Shown: piece after piece, positions 23,315 through 32,338 of the stretch
Position numbering within the stretch: position 1 is the stretch's first letter
Layout: every line of letters begins with the position of its first letter
From: Rhipicephalus microplus
Taxonomy: Eukaryota; Arthropoda; Arachnida; Ixodida; Ixodidae
Assembly: GCF_043290135.1 (NCBI RefSeq)
Contig: NC_134701.1
Location: 102,784,843-102,848,842, forward strand
DNA length: 64,000 nt
Reading direction: 5' to 3'
The notes under the pieces: generated by a model
Told to the model about the DNA's origin: nothing
Database searches by the model: none
The model's input: only the letters and a program-made list of their open reading frames with translations
Program-made: the position numbers and the translations under genes

Positions 23315-24513
23315 GGGCGATGATCAGACGCCGTGGTAGCCGGACGAAGTGGTGACGAGGAATGGCGCATAGGTGACGGGGAGCGCCGGAGCGAGGAGCG
23401 GAAGGTACTGGCTGCATCGAAGTGTTGTGGAGAGGGTGAGCGGCGTTGGTACAGTTGGTATGGGTGGCGATGTTGTGGAGCAAGGGCAAACTCCTCCCTC
23501 TCGAAGTCACCATAGCCACGCCTTTCGTCTTGTTGACGTCGACGACAGAACCGTGAGATGTGGCCGAGTATTCCGCAATAATAGCAAATTGATCTAGATG
23601 GACGCCAGGCTTGAAAAGAATTAGGCGTTGCTCTTGGGGCGAGGGCATTTAGTGAAGGCTGCATAGTTGACCCATACTGTGGTGATTGCTGAGGAGGTGA
23701 CGCTGCAACCACCTGAGCGTACGTCGGCTTTGGAGTGGTATGCGAGCTCGGAACTTGCTCACACGTTATGGACGCTGGTTCCTCCCTCACAATGTTGCAG
23801 AGGCTGCCTGCAGAAGGCGTCATGCGGAGCTCACAAGATGACGAGGTGGCCTGGAGCTGCAGCTCCTCGCGGATCATGAACCGTATCAGCGCACGGAGCT
23901 CACTGTCATGCATTGGCCTGATATCTGCTGGATCAGGTTGTAAACGTATCAATTGAAGGGCATCGAGTCGCTGACACGTACTGATGATATCGGCGATCGT
24001 GGTCGGATTCTTTGCCGCCAGAGCGTTAAATGTGACGGCGCCTATGCCCTTGAGCAAGTGGCGAACGCGGTCATGCTCCGCCATCGAGCTGTCGACGTGA
24101 CGGCATAGGGCAAGAACATCTTCATTGTGCGAAGTATAGGACTCGCCGGAGTGCTGGAAACGTTCAGCAAGCTTCCGTTTGGCGATGTCTGCACGTACAG
24201 AAGGGTTGGCAAATATCTGACGGAGCTGCTGCCTAAAGGTAGGCCAGTCTGGGAAATCCAGCTGATGGTTGAGAAACCATGTCTCAGCGACACCCGTCAG
24301 ATAGAACGGTACGCGGGACAGCTTGACAGAACCATGCCAATAGTTAAGCGCACTCACACGGTCGTACTCGTGCAACCAGTCTTCAACGTCTTCACCGCGA
24401 AGGCCGAGGAACATCAGTGGATCTTTTTGAGGGGCGGTGACAGTCCAAGAAGGCATTCCCAGGGGTACAGGCGGAGTGGATGGCACCGTGTTCTTGTGCT
24501 CGTCTTGCGACAT
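23305..24513 (-). CDS. Gag (capsid plus CCHC nucleocapsid) of the minus-strand gypsy element
   Basis: 402 codons, uninterrupted, ATG at 24511-24513. The capsid core spans residues ~30-190: DPLMFLGLRGEDVEDWLHEY, RVSALNYWHGSVKLSR, FYLTGVAETWFLNHQ, and then HVDSSMAEHDRVRHLLKGI. It is alignable by eye with the gag at 27193-28557. A single CCHC knuckle, CYYCGILGHISRFC, follows near residues 313-326. After it comes an Arg/Ser/Pro-rich tail (YQRRSPSPQHF, RRSPSPMRHS). The protein would assemble retrotransposon particles and bind RNA. The open gag beside a broken pol suggests decay that has spared this part so far. Confidence 0.85.
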   Translation of the reverse strand: MSQDEHKNTVPSTPPVPLGMPSWTVTAPQKDPLMFLGLRGEDVEDWLHEYDRVSALNYWHGSVKLSRVPFYLTGVAETWFLNHQLDFPDWPTFRQQLRQIFANPSVRADIAKRKLAERFQHSGESYTSHNEDVLALCRHVDSSMAEHDRVRHLLKGIGAVTFNALAAKNPTTIADIISTCQRLDALQLIRLQPDPADIRPMHDSELRALIRFMIREELQLQATSSSCELRMTPSAGSLCNIVREEPASITCEQVPSSHTTPKPTYAQVVAASPPQQSPQYGSTMQPSLNALAPRATPNSFQAWRPSRSICYYCGILGHISRFCRRRQQDERRGYGDFEREEFALAPQHRHPYQLYQRRSPSPQHFDAASTFRSSLRRSPSPMRHSSSPLRPATTASDHRPEN

Positions 24514-24616
24514 GACCGTAGGCTGACTGCGCAGACGGCGACCCGACCGAAGCTACAGGTATGTTTCGTAGTCGAAGATAACGAAAAAGCGCTTCAGGGA
24601 GAGGACCAGGGGACCG

Positions 24617-24634
24617 GAAACACTCTCCACCACT
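24617..24634 (-). promoter_or_regulatory. Primer-binding region of the minus-strand gypsy element
   Basis: Immediately inside the 5' LTR the minus strand reads AGTGGTGGAGAGTG. The related intact element has TTGGTGGAGGTGCTG in the same place, so the shared TGGTGGAG core marks the primer-binding site. I cannot name the tRNA with certainty. Confidence 0.5.
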
Positions 24635-25213
<579 letters not shown>

Positions 25214-25222
25214 TAGCAGTTG

Positions 25223-25295
25223 TGACCCGGTGGCGCAACGGTAGCGCATCTGACTCCAGATCGAGCAGTTGCAAACCGTGGTGCTGTGGAGGGTA
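25223..25295 (+). pseudogene. tRNA-Trp-like sequence, degenerate
   Basis: The first ~40 bases (GGTGGCGCAACGGTAGCGCA, then TCTGACTCCAGATC with CCA at the anticodon position) match the D arm and anticodon arm of eukaryotic tRNA-Trp. The 3' half cannot form a proper T arm or acceptor stem, and the anticodon stem is imperfect. It is more likely a tRNA pseudogene or SINE head than a working tRNA. Confidence 0.5.
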
Positions 25296-25325
25296 AACTC
25301 TTCCTGCAAACAGATCTGGCTGCCT

Positions 25326-25736
25326 TTAAGTGAGAGGGTGCTTTATTTGGTCTTGTTTCAAAGGCTGATTCATTCTTGGGGTCCCAATGCGTGAGCAGTG
25401 CTTTTGACTTTGGCGACAGAATGCGATTGTTTCCAGATGACTGAAAATAAGAAATTCCACATCATAGTCAAGAATTCGGGCGATCATCTCTTCTGTTATC
25501 ATTTGCCACGATTCGTGGTTTTCGAATATGTGTGTCAAGTAAAACTTGAAAGCCTCACCAGAGATGTAGTCAGTAAAGTTCATAATCATCTCCCGTTCTG
25601 ACCATGATGCAGTGGTAGCGTGGAGCTCGAACAGATAGAACCAGTCCTGCATGGGTCCACCGTCCGCTGCACCAGTGTACTTGTGCATGGGATGGTCAGT
25701 CGATGGTTCCGTCATGATGATTGCAACGGTGTCCAT
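25326..25736 (-). CDS. Isolated gag-like capsid ORF
   Basis: 136 codons, ATG at 25734-25736, TAA at the end. Residues ~18-88 read like an LTR-retrotransposon capsid: KYTGAADGGPMQDWFYLFEL, TASWSEREMIMNFTDYISGE, AFKFYLTHIF, ESWQMITEEMIARI. That is a W-x-x-x-F entry, a W-S-x-x-x helix, a S-G-E-A core and a terminal W. No zinc knuckle, protease or LTR is seen nearby. It is probably a fragment left by another element, though the intact ATG-to-stop frame leaves domestication possible. Confidence 0.45.
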   Translation of the reverse strand: MDTVAIIMTEPSTDHPMHKYTGAADGGPMQDWFYLFELHATTASWSEREMIMNFTDYISGEAFKFYLTHIFENHESWQMITEEMIARILDYDVEFLIFSHLETIAFCRQSQKHCSRIGTPRMNQPLKQDQIKHPLT

Positions 25737-25810
25737 TGGCGATGCACTTCTGTGGTTCGCGTTCGGTCATTGCGTTCGTCTACTTCTAATCATCCCTGCC
25801 TTCTTACGTC

Positions 25811-25834
25811 ATATATATATATATATATATATAT
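25811..25834. repeat. Short (AT)n run
   Basis: 24 bases of AT repeat, about 30 bases left of the palindrome. Confidence 0.9.
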
Positions 25835-25867
25835 CCAGCGAGTGTCTTCTGTGAATCCAGTGATGAA

Positions 25868-26023
25868 TAGAAATTGGCTTGAGCGGACAAACGTGCGAAA
25901 ACTTTTATTGCTCCTACATTTCGGCCGGGGTCCGGCCTTCGTCAGGGATTCCCTGACGAAGGCCGGACCCCGGCCGAAACGTAGGAGCAATAAAAGTTTT
26001 CGCACGTTTGTCCGCTCAAGCCA

Positions 26024-26030
<7 letters not shown>
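25868..26030. repeat. 163-bp near-perfect palindrome of a Penelope-like terminal sequence
   Basis: Arms 25868-25948 and 25950-26030 are 81 bases each, around a single T at 25949. Only one pair mismatches (A at 25918 against C at 25980). Each arm contains CTGACGA, a GC stem (GGCCGG/CCGGCC, ACC loop) and GAAAC. That set resembles the hammerhead-type core reported in Penelope-like retroelements, with one extra A between CTGACGA and the stem. The right arm runs directly into a TA tract. Confidence 0.8.

Positions 26031-26091
<61 letters not shown>
26029..26091. repeat. (TA)n microsatellite
   Basis: TA run between the palindrome and the second copy of the 320-bp repeat. Confidence 0.95.
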
Positions 26092-26094
<3 letters not shown>

Positions 26095-26395
26095 TGTCTT
26101 TCAATGTACTTTCTGTGAGTAGTCTGCTCTGTATAAGTCCATTTATTTCGAGGCCACTTCTTTCACGCGCTTGAAATTCTCAGAACTTTCATGTTACCTT
26201 GTGTATATATAGTGTTCGAGCAGACAATATACAGAAACAGTTAAGGCTGTCGGATCTTGCGCTTATCGAGCAGGCTCGCGCTGCACTTAGACATTGTTCA
26301 CTGGAATCTTGAAAGCAATGAAGCAAGCAACTCCAGCCTGGCGAAGCGCTAGAAACTTTGCGTATACATCAATACGACTTTTATCTTTTACGTTG
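26092..26395 (+). repeat. 320-bp direct repeat, copy 2
   Basis: Homologous to 24887-25213 with many substitutions and small indels. Beyond it, up to 26755, I see no further feature. Confidence 0.75.
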
Positions 26396-26755
26396 TGATT
26401 TAAAAAATTAAACAGCTTCAGCGTAATTAGTAAATTGATAAATTCTTCCTATGCATCGCCCTCAATAGCCGGGTACCACTACCTGATATATATCACGGTA
26501 GTGCTAGTCTTTCGCGTTGGTCTCGTGAATCCTACCACTTAAGAAAGCAGAAACTAGAGAGTTGACATCGCAGTAAGCGCCATGCACATCATTGGGTTTT
26601 CTTATGTTTTGTGGTCATTTTGTAGCAGAACAATAACCCGACCTAATGTGTGGTGAGCTAAAAATGCTATAAAAACAGTTAGGATACATAGTAGGCCTTT
26701 GAATAAGAGAGTGAAGGGCGTGCGTTCCTTAGTAGCCGCATGCTTTTTCACGAAC
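26396..26755. other. Pre-insertion flank of the intact LTR element
   Basis: AT-rich with no recognisable gene. It ends in ATAG (26756-26759), the target-site duplication. Confidence 0.5.
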
Positions 26756-26759
26756 ATAG

Positions 26760-27168
26760 TGCCACGTTCCATTTCCCAAGTTTTTGTTATCGTCCGAAAA
26801 CACCGCACGATTCTCAGCGCAAACCGCGCCTGCAGTTTTCTAGAAGGTTCCGGACTGTAGTAGATCATTTCGATAAAATCACGCCCACTGTGCGAACGGT
26901 ACAGATTGTTCTGGAAGCTACGCCACCACCAGCGATAACGCTAGAACATTCGACGGCAAGAGTATAAATGCCGACGCGCTTCGCCGCTTGTCAGTTTTGT
27001 TGATCGAAGGCCGACGCTCCGTTCGCCGCTATCAGTCTGAGACTGCTATCTGTGCGAGACCGCTGCTGTAATTGGACTTTCTGTTTACCGGGCACAGGTT
27101 CGCCCAAATAAACAGTTAAATCCCAACAAGAAGTCTCCTGTCTTCGGCCACGACACGACCCCGTGACA
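26760..27168 (+). repeat. 5' LTR of the intact element
   Basis: TGCCACGTTCC...CCCCGTGACA. It carries a promoter and an AATAAA (27107-27112). Confidence 0.93.
26963..26996 (+). promoter_or_regulatory. LTR core promoter: TATA box and initiator
   Basis: TATAAAT at 26963-26969 and TCAGTT at 26991-26996, with the presumed +1 A at 26993. That is 30 bases from the TATA start, the textbook distance. This sets the U3/R boundary near 26993. Confidence 0.75.
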
Positions 27169-27184
27169 TTTGGTGGAGGTGCTG
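27169..27184 (+). promoter_or_regulatory. Primer-binding region of the intact element
   Basis: TTTGGTGGAGGTGCTG directly follows the LTR's CA. The TGGTGGAG core is shared with the decayed minus-strand element. The priming tRNA is not identified. Confidence 0.55.
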
Positions 27185-27192
27185 CTTCGTTC

Positions 27193-28557
27193 ATGTACCG
27201 GACGCCCCCGTCAAGCCGTGAACCCAGCCCACGTCGCGGAGAAGACACCGACGCAAACCAGGAGCAGCGAACAAGCCGCCGACAGCAAGGGCTACCACCG
27301 GAGTACGGGATTCTAGAAGACAAGGCGCGGAAGACCAAGGCCATGACCGCGACTGCAGCGACAATGACAACCGCCGCATCTCTGCCCACGATGGTCATGC
27401 ATCAACCCAGGGAACCACCAATTTTCCATGGGTCATCGTTCGAAGACCCGGAGTCTTGGTTAGAAACATACGACCGTGTGGCCGCCCTCAACCACTGGGA
27501 CAACGAAGAAAAGCTCCGGCGTGTGTACTTCTACCTGGAAGACACCGCAAGGACCTGGCTAGAGAATCGTGAGTCCACGCTCCGAACGTGGGATGTCTTC
27601 TGCGGCGCATTTCTGCAAACGTTCGCGAGCGTCGCTCGCAAAGAAAGGGCCACTGCTCAACTAGAGACCCGGGTTCAGCTACCGAATGAGAAGGTTGGAA
27701 TTTTCACAGAGGAGATGACCCGCCTATTTCGTCACGCTGACCCAGACATGCCTGAGGAGAAGAAAGTTCGTTTCCTCATGCGAGGGGTCAAACAGAAGCT
27801 CTTCGCGGGACTAATGAGGAATCCACCAAACACCGTCCAAGAATTTGTATCCGAGGCGACCACCATCGAAAAAACCCTTGACATGCGCACCAGACAGTAT
27901 AATCGTCGCCTGACCCCAGAATGCGCTGCTGCTCAAACCAGTGACTCCGAAAACCTGCGTGAAACGATCCGAGCGATCGTGCGGGAAGAGCTGCGCAAAC
28001 TGTTGCCTTCGGCGCAACCTCAAGTGGATTCGATTGCCGACATTGTGCGAGAAGAAGTTCGGCAATCACTTCGAATTCCCCATACACCGCTGCCCGAGCC
28101 TGAAACTATGAGCTACGCCGCTGCAGTGCGCCACAACGCTCCTCCCCGTCCACGCCAAAACGCCGCCCCGTCGCACTTCCGTCGCCAGACACCACCGCCG
28201 CCACCACCCCCACCGACGACCTACCATTCACCAGCGGGCCAGCGCAGTGCGCCGAGGAAAACCGACGTTTGGCGCACCCCTGACCACCGCCCACTGTGCT
28301 ACCACTGCGGCGAGGCCGGGCACACTTACCGCCGTTGCCAGTACCGACAGATGGGACTGCGTGGCTTCGCCGTCGATGCACCACGTCCGCAGCCAGGAGA
28401 ACGACCACGTGACATCGCCGACTACCTGACAGGAACTCGGTGGACACCACGAAGCCCTTCGCGTTCGCCGTCGCCCAGCCGCCGCACGTCACCGCACCAC
28501 CGACAATACTCTGGCCCAACGCGGGGCCGGTCTCCTAGCCCGTATCCGGGAAACTAA
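27193..28557 (+). CDS. Gag polyprotein (capsid plus CCHC nucleocapsid)
   Basis: 454 residues from the first ATG. The frame opens at a GTG at 27163, overlapping the LTR end, but no earlier ATG exists. A basic, Pro-rich N-terminus is followed by the capsid (about residues 70-240): EPPIFHGSSFEDPESWLETY, RVAALNHWDNEEKLRR, FYLEDTARTWLEN, then HADPDMPEEKKVRFLMRGVK. A Pro-rich linker with PPPPPPP precedes a single knuckle CYHCGEAGHTYRRC (C369, C372, H377, C382). The tail is Arg/Ser/Pro-rich (RSPSRSPSPSRRTSPHH). It would form the particle shell and package RNA. The stop TAA (28555-28557) overlaps the pol frame by 19 bases. Confidence 0.93.
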   Translation: MYRTPPSSREPSPRRGEDTDANQEQRTSRRQQGLPPEYGILEDKARKTKAMTATAATMTTAASLPTMVMHQPREPPIFHGSSFEDPESWLETYDRVAALNHWDNEEKLRRVYFYLEDTARTWLENRESTLRTWDVFCGAFLQTFASVARKERATAQLETRVQLPNEKVGIFTEEMTRLFRHADPDMPEEKKVRFLMRGVKQKLFAGLMRNPPNTVQEFVSEATTIEKTLDMRTRQYNRRLTPECAAAQTSDSENLRETIRAIVREELRKLLPSAQPQVDSIADIVREEVRQSLRIPHTPLPEPETMSYAAAVRHNAPPRPRQNAAPSHFRRQTPPPPPPPPTTYHSPAGQRSAPRKTDVWRTPDHRPLCYHCGEAGHTYRRCQYRQMGLRGFAVDAPRPQPGERPRDIADYLTGTRWTPRSPSRSPSPSRRTSPHHRQYSGPTRGRSPSPYPGN

Positions 28558-28612
28558 GGGCAGCAACCGGTGGAGGTGCGGTTGCTGTGCGACGAACTAC
28601 CGAAGATCCTCC
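28548..28612 (+). promoter_or_regulatory. -1 programmed frameshift signal: slippery heptamer plus H-type pseudoknot
   Basis: GGGAAAC at 28548-28554 is in the correct phase (codons GGA, AAC) right before the gag TAA and is a canonical X XXY YYZ slip site. After a 6-base spacer, CAGCAACCG (28561-28569) pairs perfectly with CGGTTGCTG (28579-28587) around a 9-base loop. Loop positions 28572-28576 (GGAGG) can pair with CCTCC at 28608-28612. Pol is in the -1 frame and open from 28539. Slip site, spacing and fold together fit production of a Gag-Pol fusion. Confidence 0.85.
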
Positions 28613-31600
28613 GACGACGACGACGCCGCGACAGAGCTTTCCGAACACAACGCCAACCAGGCAAAGCCCTGACGGCGAAAGCTCACTTACTGAAGGTGGC
28701 CTGACGACGCAACATGGAAGCAGCGGAACAAGCCGACGCAGCCGTGACCCGACGCCACGCCCTAACTGTAATGCGAGACGGCGAACTAGTGACCTCGACG
28801 TTCTTATCGACGGCCACAGTGTGACCGCTCTCGTCGATACTGGAGCCGACTATTCTGTCATCAGTGGGTCGTTCGCCGCGAAGTTAAAGAAAGTTAGGAC
28901 AGCTTGGAAAGGCCCTGAAATCCGCACAGCCGGAGGTCATCTCGTAACGCCTGCAGGAATCTGCACAGCGAGAGTCACCATTAACGGCCGTATTTATCCT
29001 ACAGACTTCGTAGTCCTACAGCGTTGCTCGAGAGATGTCATCCTTGGCATGGACTTCTTATGCCTCCATGGTGCTGTCATCAACCTAAAAACAAAGTCGA
29101 TAACGTTATCCACAGAAGAAGCACTACCGCCGCGCACGCCGTCAGGACACCATGCCTTGAATGTGCTGGAAGAACAAGTCACTATTCCGCCTCGCTCAAG
29201 CGTCATTATTTCAGTCGGCGCTCCTAAATCACCTGACTTGGAAGGCGTCGTTGAAGGCAGTCAGCATCTGTTGGTCACCCGAAATATTTGCGTCGCAAGA
29301 GGAATCGCAGAGCTGCGGGGAGGCAAAGCAACGGTTTTGCTCACGAATTTCAGCAATGAGTACAAACATGTGAACAAAGGAACAACGGTCGCATACATCG
29401 AAGAAATTGTCGAAGCCACCAGTGCTTTCGCCCTCGCCGATTCTGCGGAACCTGCTCAGAGGCACCAAGCCCCTCCCATATCTTTCGACGTCAATCCCAG
29501 ACTTCCGAACGATAAGCAAGAACAGCTCAAGGCCCTGCTCCTGCAATACGAAGATTGCTTTTCGTCGTCATCGAAAATTCGGCAGACCCCAATCACGAAA
29601 CATCGCATCATAACCGAAGAAAATGCCAGACCACTCCGTCAGAGTCCGTACAGGGTTTCGACGCGAGAACGTGAGGCCATGAAGAGACAAGTTGATGAAA
29701 TGCTGCGGGATGACATTATCCAGCCGTCCAAAAGTCCATGGGCATCCCCCGTGGTGTTAGTGAAGAAAAAGGATGGGGCCCTACGTTTCTGCGTCGATTA
29801 TCGCCGCCTGAACAAAATCACGAAAAAGGACGTGTATCCCCTCCCACGAATAGACGACGCACTTGATCGGCTCCATAACTCCAAGTACTTTTCGTCAATG
29901 GACCTTAAGACTGGCTATTGGCAAATCGAAGTCGACGAAAGAGACCGAGAGAAGACGGCGTTCATAACACCGGACGGCCTCTTCGAGTTTAAGGTGATGC
30001 CCTTCGGCCTTTGCTCAGCGCCTGCAACGTTTCAACGCGTTATGGATACAGTACTGGCAGGATTGAAGTGGCAGACTTGCCTTGTGTACTTGGACGACGT
30101 CGTCGTGTTTTCCTCGAGTTTCGACGAGCATCTTCGGCGCCTTGAAGCTGTACTTCAAGCCATCAAGACTTCCGGACTCACACTGAAGCCACAAAAGTGC
30201 AGATTTGCGTATGAGGAGCTCTTGTTTCTGGGGCACGTTATCAGCAAGTCTGGAGTTCGTCCCGATCCACGGAAAACAGCCGCCATCGCCGACTTCCCGC
30301 CGCCCACTGACAAGAAAGCCGTGCGCCGATTTCTGGGCCTGTGTGCCTATTATAGGCGGTTCGTGAAAAACTTCGCCCGCATCGCCGATCCTCTCACTAA
30401 CCTTACCAAGGCCGACGTGGAGTTTAAGTGGGGAACGCCGCAGGAACACGCTTTCCAGGAGCTTAAACATCGCCTCCAGACGCCTTCGTTACTTGCCCAT
30501 TTCGACGAATTCGCCGAGACAGAAATACATACTGACGCAAGCAGCGTAGGTCTTGGCGCCGTTCTTGTGCAGAGGGCTGACGGACTTGAAAGGGTTATTA
30601 GTTACGCCAGCCGATCGCTATCCAAAGCAGAAGCAAATTATTCCACAACAGAAAAGGAGTGCCTCGCCATCATCTGGGCTACGTCGAAATTTCGCCCCTA
30701 CCTCTACGGCAGGCCCTTCAAAGTTGTGCGTGACCACCACGCATTGCGTTGGCTAGCCACCTTGAAGGACCCCTCAGGTCGCCTCGCACGATGGAGCCTG
30801 AGACTTCAAGAATATGACATCACTGTCATTTACAAGTCCGGCAAAAAACACTCCGACGCCGACTGTCTCTCTCGTGCGCCTGTCGACCAACCGCTACCCG
30901 ACGACCCGGATGACGACTACTTCTTAGGAACGATAACTACCGACGACTTCGCTGAACGACAGAGGGCCGACCCGGAACTTAAGGCCCTAATAGAATACCT
31001 CGAAGGCAGGACCGCCGAAGTCCCGAAGATATTCAAGCGCGCACTTGCGTCGTTCTTTCTACGAAACGGTCTTCTACAAAAGAAAAACTTTTCACCGCTT
31101 CGAGCTAAGTACCTTCTTGTGGTGCCTTCAGCTCTGCGACCAGAACTCCTGCAGGCCCTTCACGACGATCCGACGGCAGGGCACCTCGGTGTTTCTCGCA
31201 CGCTCGCGAGGATACAAGAAAGGTACTACTGGCCACGTCTTACCACCGACGTCACTCGTTATGTGAGAACATGCCGGGACTGTCAGCGACGCAAGACACC
31301 GCCGACAAGGCCAGCGGGACTTCTGCAGCCAATTGATCCACCTTGCCGACCTTTCCAGCAGATTGGTATGGACCTACTGGGGCCGTTCCCGACGTCGGCT
31401 TTCGGAAACAAGTGGATCGTGGTAGCTACCGACTACCTCACCCGCTACGCCGAGACAAAAGCCCTGCCAAAAGGCAGTGCATCCGAAGTAGCTAAATTCT
31501 TCGTCGAAAATATCGTCCTACGTCACGGCGCCCCAGAGGTCCTTATCACCGACAGAGGAACGGCATTCACTGCCGACTTAACTCAAGCAATCTTGGCATA

Positions 31601-32207
31601 CAGCCAAACAAACCACCGCCGGACGACAGCGTACCACCCACAGACCAACGGCCTCACCGAGCGGCTTAACAAGACGATCGCCGACATGCTGTCAATGTAC
31701 GTCGATGTCGAACACAAGACGTGGGACGCCATTCTTCCGTATGTGACCTTCGCATACAACACGGCAGTGCAGGAGACGACGCAGATATCGCCATACAAAT
31801 TGGTCTACGGAAGGAGCCCGGCAACGACGCTCGATGCCATGTTACCCAACGTCACCGACGAAGAAAACCTCGATGTGAGCGAGTACCTTCAACGCGCCGA
31901 AGAAGCCCGACAACTTGCGCGTCTCCGTATCAAGAATCAACAGACGGCCGACAGCCACCGTTACAACCTTCGACGACGCTTCGTGGAATACCAGCCCGGT
32001 GAACGTGTTTGGGTGTGGACGCCGATACGCCGACGTGGACTAAGTGAAAAGCTTCTGCGACGGTACTTCGGACCGTACAGGGTGGTTCGACGGCTCGGCC
32101 CACTTGATTACGAGGTTGTCCCCGACGGCATCACGAACTCTCAACGACGCCGATCGCGACCTGAAGTCGTCCATGTCGCACGCCTCAAGCCGTTTCATGC
32201 GCGTTAA
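28587..32207 (+). CDS. Pol polyprotein: protease, RT, RNase H, integrase
   Basis: The pol frame is open from 28539 to a TAA at 32207. It has no ATG near its start (28587 is GTG), so it is probably translated by -1 frameshift from gag. Numbered from 28587: protease DTGA at 84-87; RT with FCVDYRRLNKITKKD, MDLKTGYWQI and catalytic YLDD at 501-504; RNase H starting HTDASSVGLGAVL near 648; integrase zinc residues H859, H866, C896, C899; catalytic D929, D989, E1025, giving the D,D(35)E spacing; a GPY/F block, YFGPYRVVRRLGPLDYEV, near the C-terminus. All expected catalytic residues are present and no stop interrupts. It would copy the RNA and integrate the cDNA. About 1,206 residues is normal for Ty3/gypsy pol. 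Confidence 0.95.
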   Translation: MRRTTEDPPTTTTPRQSFPNTTPTRQSPDGESSLTEGGLTTQHGSSGTSRRSRDPTPRPNCNARRRTSDLDVLIDGHSVTALVDTGADYSVISGSFAAKLKKVRTAWKGPEIRTAGGHLVTPAGICTARVTINGRIYPTDFVVLQRCSRDVILGMDFLCLHGAVINLKTKSITLSTEEALPPRTPSGHHALNVLEEQVTIPPRSSVIISVGAPKSPDLEGVVEGSQHLLVTRNICVARGIAELRGGKATVLLTNFSNEYKHVNKGTTVAYIEEIVEATSAFALADSAEPAQRHQAPPISFDVNPRLPNDKQEQLKALLLQYEDCFSSSSKIRQTPITKHRIITEENARPLRQSPYRVSTREREAMKRQVDEMLRDDIIQPSKSPWASPVVLVKKKDGALRFCVDYRRLNKITKKDVYPLPRIDDALDRLHNSKYFSSMDLKTGYWQIEVDERDREKTAFITPDGLFEFKVMPFGLCSAPATFQRVMDTVLAGLKWQTCLVYLDDVVVFSSSFDEHLRRLEAVLQAIKTSGLTLKPQKCRFAYEELLFLGHVISKSGVRPDPRKTAAIADFPPPTDKKAVRRFLGLCAYYRRFVKNFARIADPLTNLTKADVEFKWGTPQEHAFQELKHRLQTPSLLAHFDEFAETEIHTDASSVGLGAVLVQRADGLERVISYASRSLSKAEANYSTTEKECLAIIWATSKFRPYLYGRPFKVVRDHHALRWLATLKDPSGRLARWSLRLQEYDITVIYKSGKKHSDADCLSRAPVDQPLPDDPDDDYFLGTITTDDFAERQRADPELKALIEYLEGRTAEVPKIFKRALASFFLRNGLLQKKNFSPLRAKYLLVVPSALRPELLQALHDDPTAGHLGVSRTLARIQERYYWPRLTTDVTRYVRTCRDCQRRKTPPTRPAGLLQPIDPPCRPFQQIGMDLLGPFPTSAFGNKWIVVATDYLTRYAETKALPKGSASEVAKFFVENIVLRHGAPEVLITDRGTAFTADLTQAILAYSQTNHRRTTAYHPQTNGLTERLNKTIADMLSMYVDVEHKTWDAILPYVTFAYNTAVQETTQISPYKLVYGRSPATTLDAMLPNVTDEENLDVSEYLQRAEEARQLARLRIKNQQTADSHRYNLRRRFVEYQPGERVWVWTPIRRRGLSEKLLRRYFGPYRVVRRLGPLDYEVVPDGITNSQRRRSRPEVVHVARLKPFHAR

Positions 32208-32324
32208 CAAACTTAACTAGTGTTTTTTTTTGTATTATTGTTGTATCGTAATTTATTCATTGTACTTTCTTGCATTATTATTGTACTTTCATCTTTAGTT
32301 AAAGCATCGGGACGATGCCTTTTT

Positions 32325-32338
32325 TCAGAGGGGGGCAA
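32325..32338 (+). promoter_or_regulatory. Polypurine tract of the intact element
   Basis: CAGAGGGGGGCAA ends at the 3' LTR boundary. It is purine-rich and in the right place to prime plus-strand synthesis. Confidence 0.75.

Noticed and set aside
25223..25295. Functional tRNA-Trp gene
   Set aside because: The D and anticodon arms look right, but the T arm and acceptor stem do not form.
28587..28589. GTG at 28587 as the pol start codon
   Set aside because: A eukaryotic element is unlikely to start at GTG. The frame is open upstream to 28539 and the frameshift signal explains its expression.
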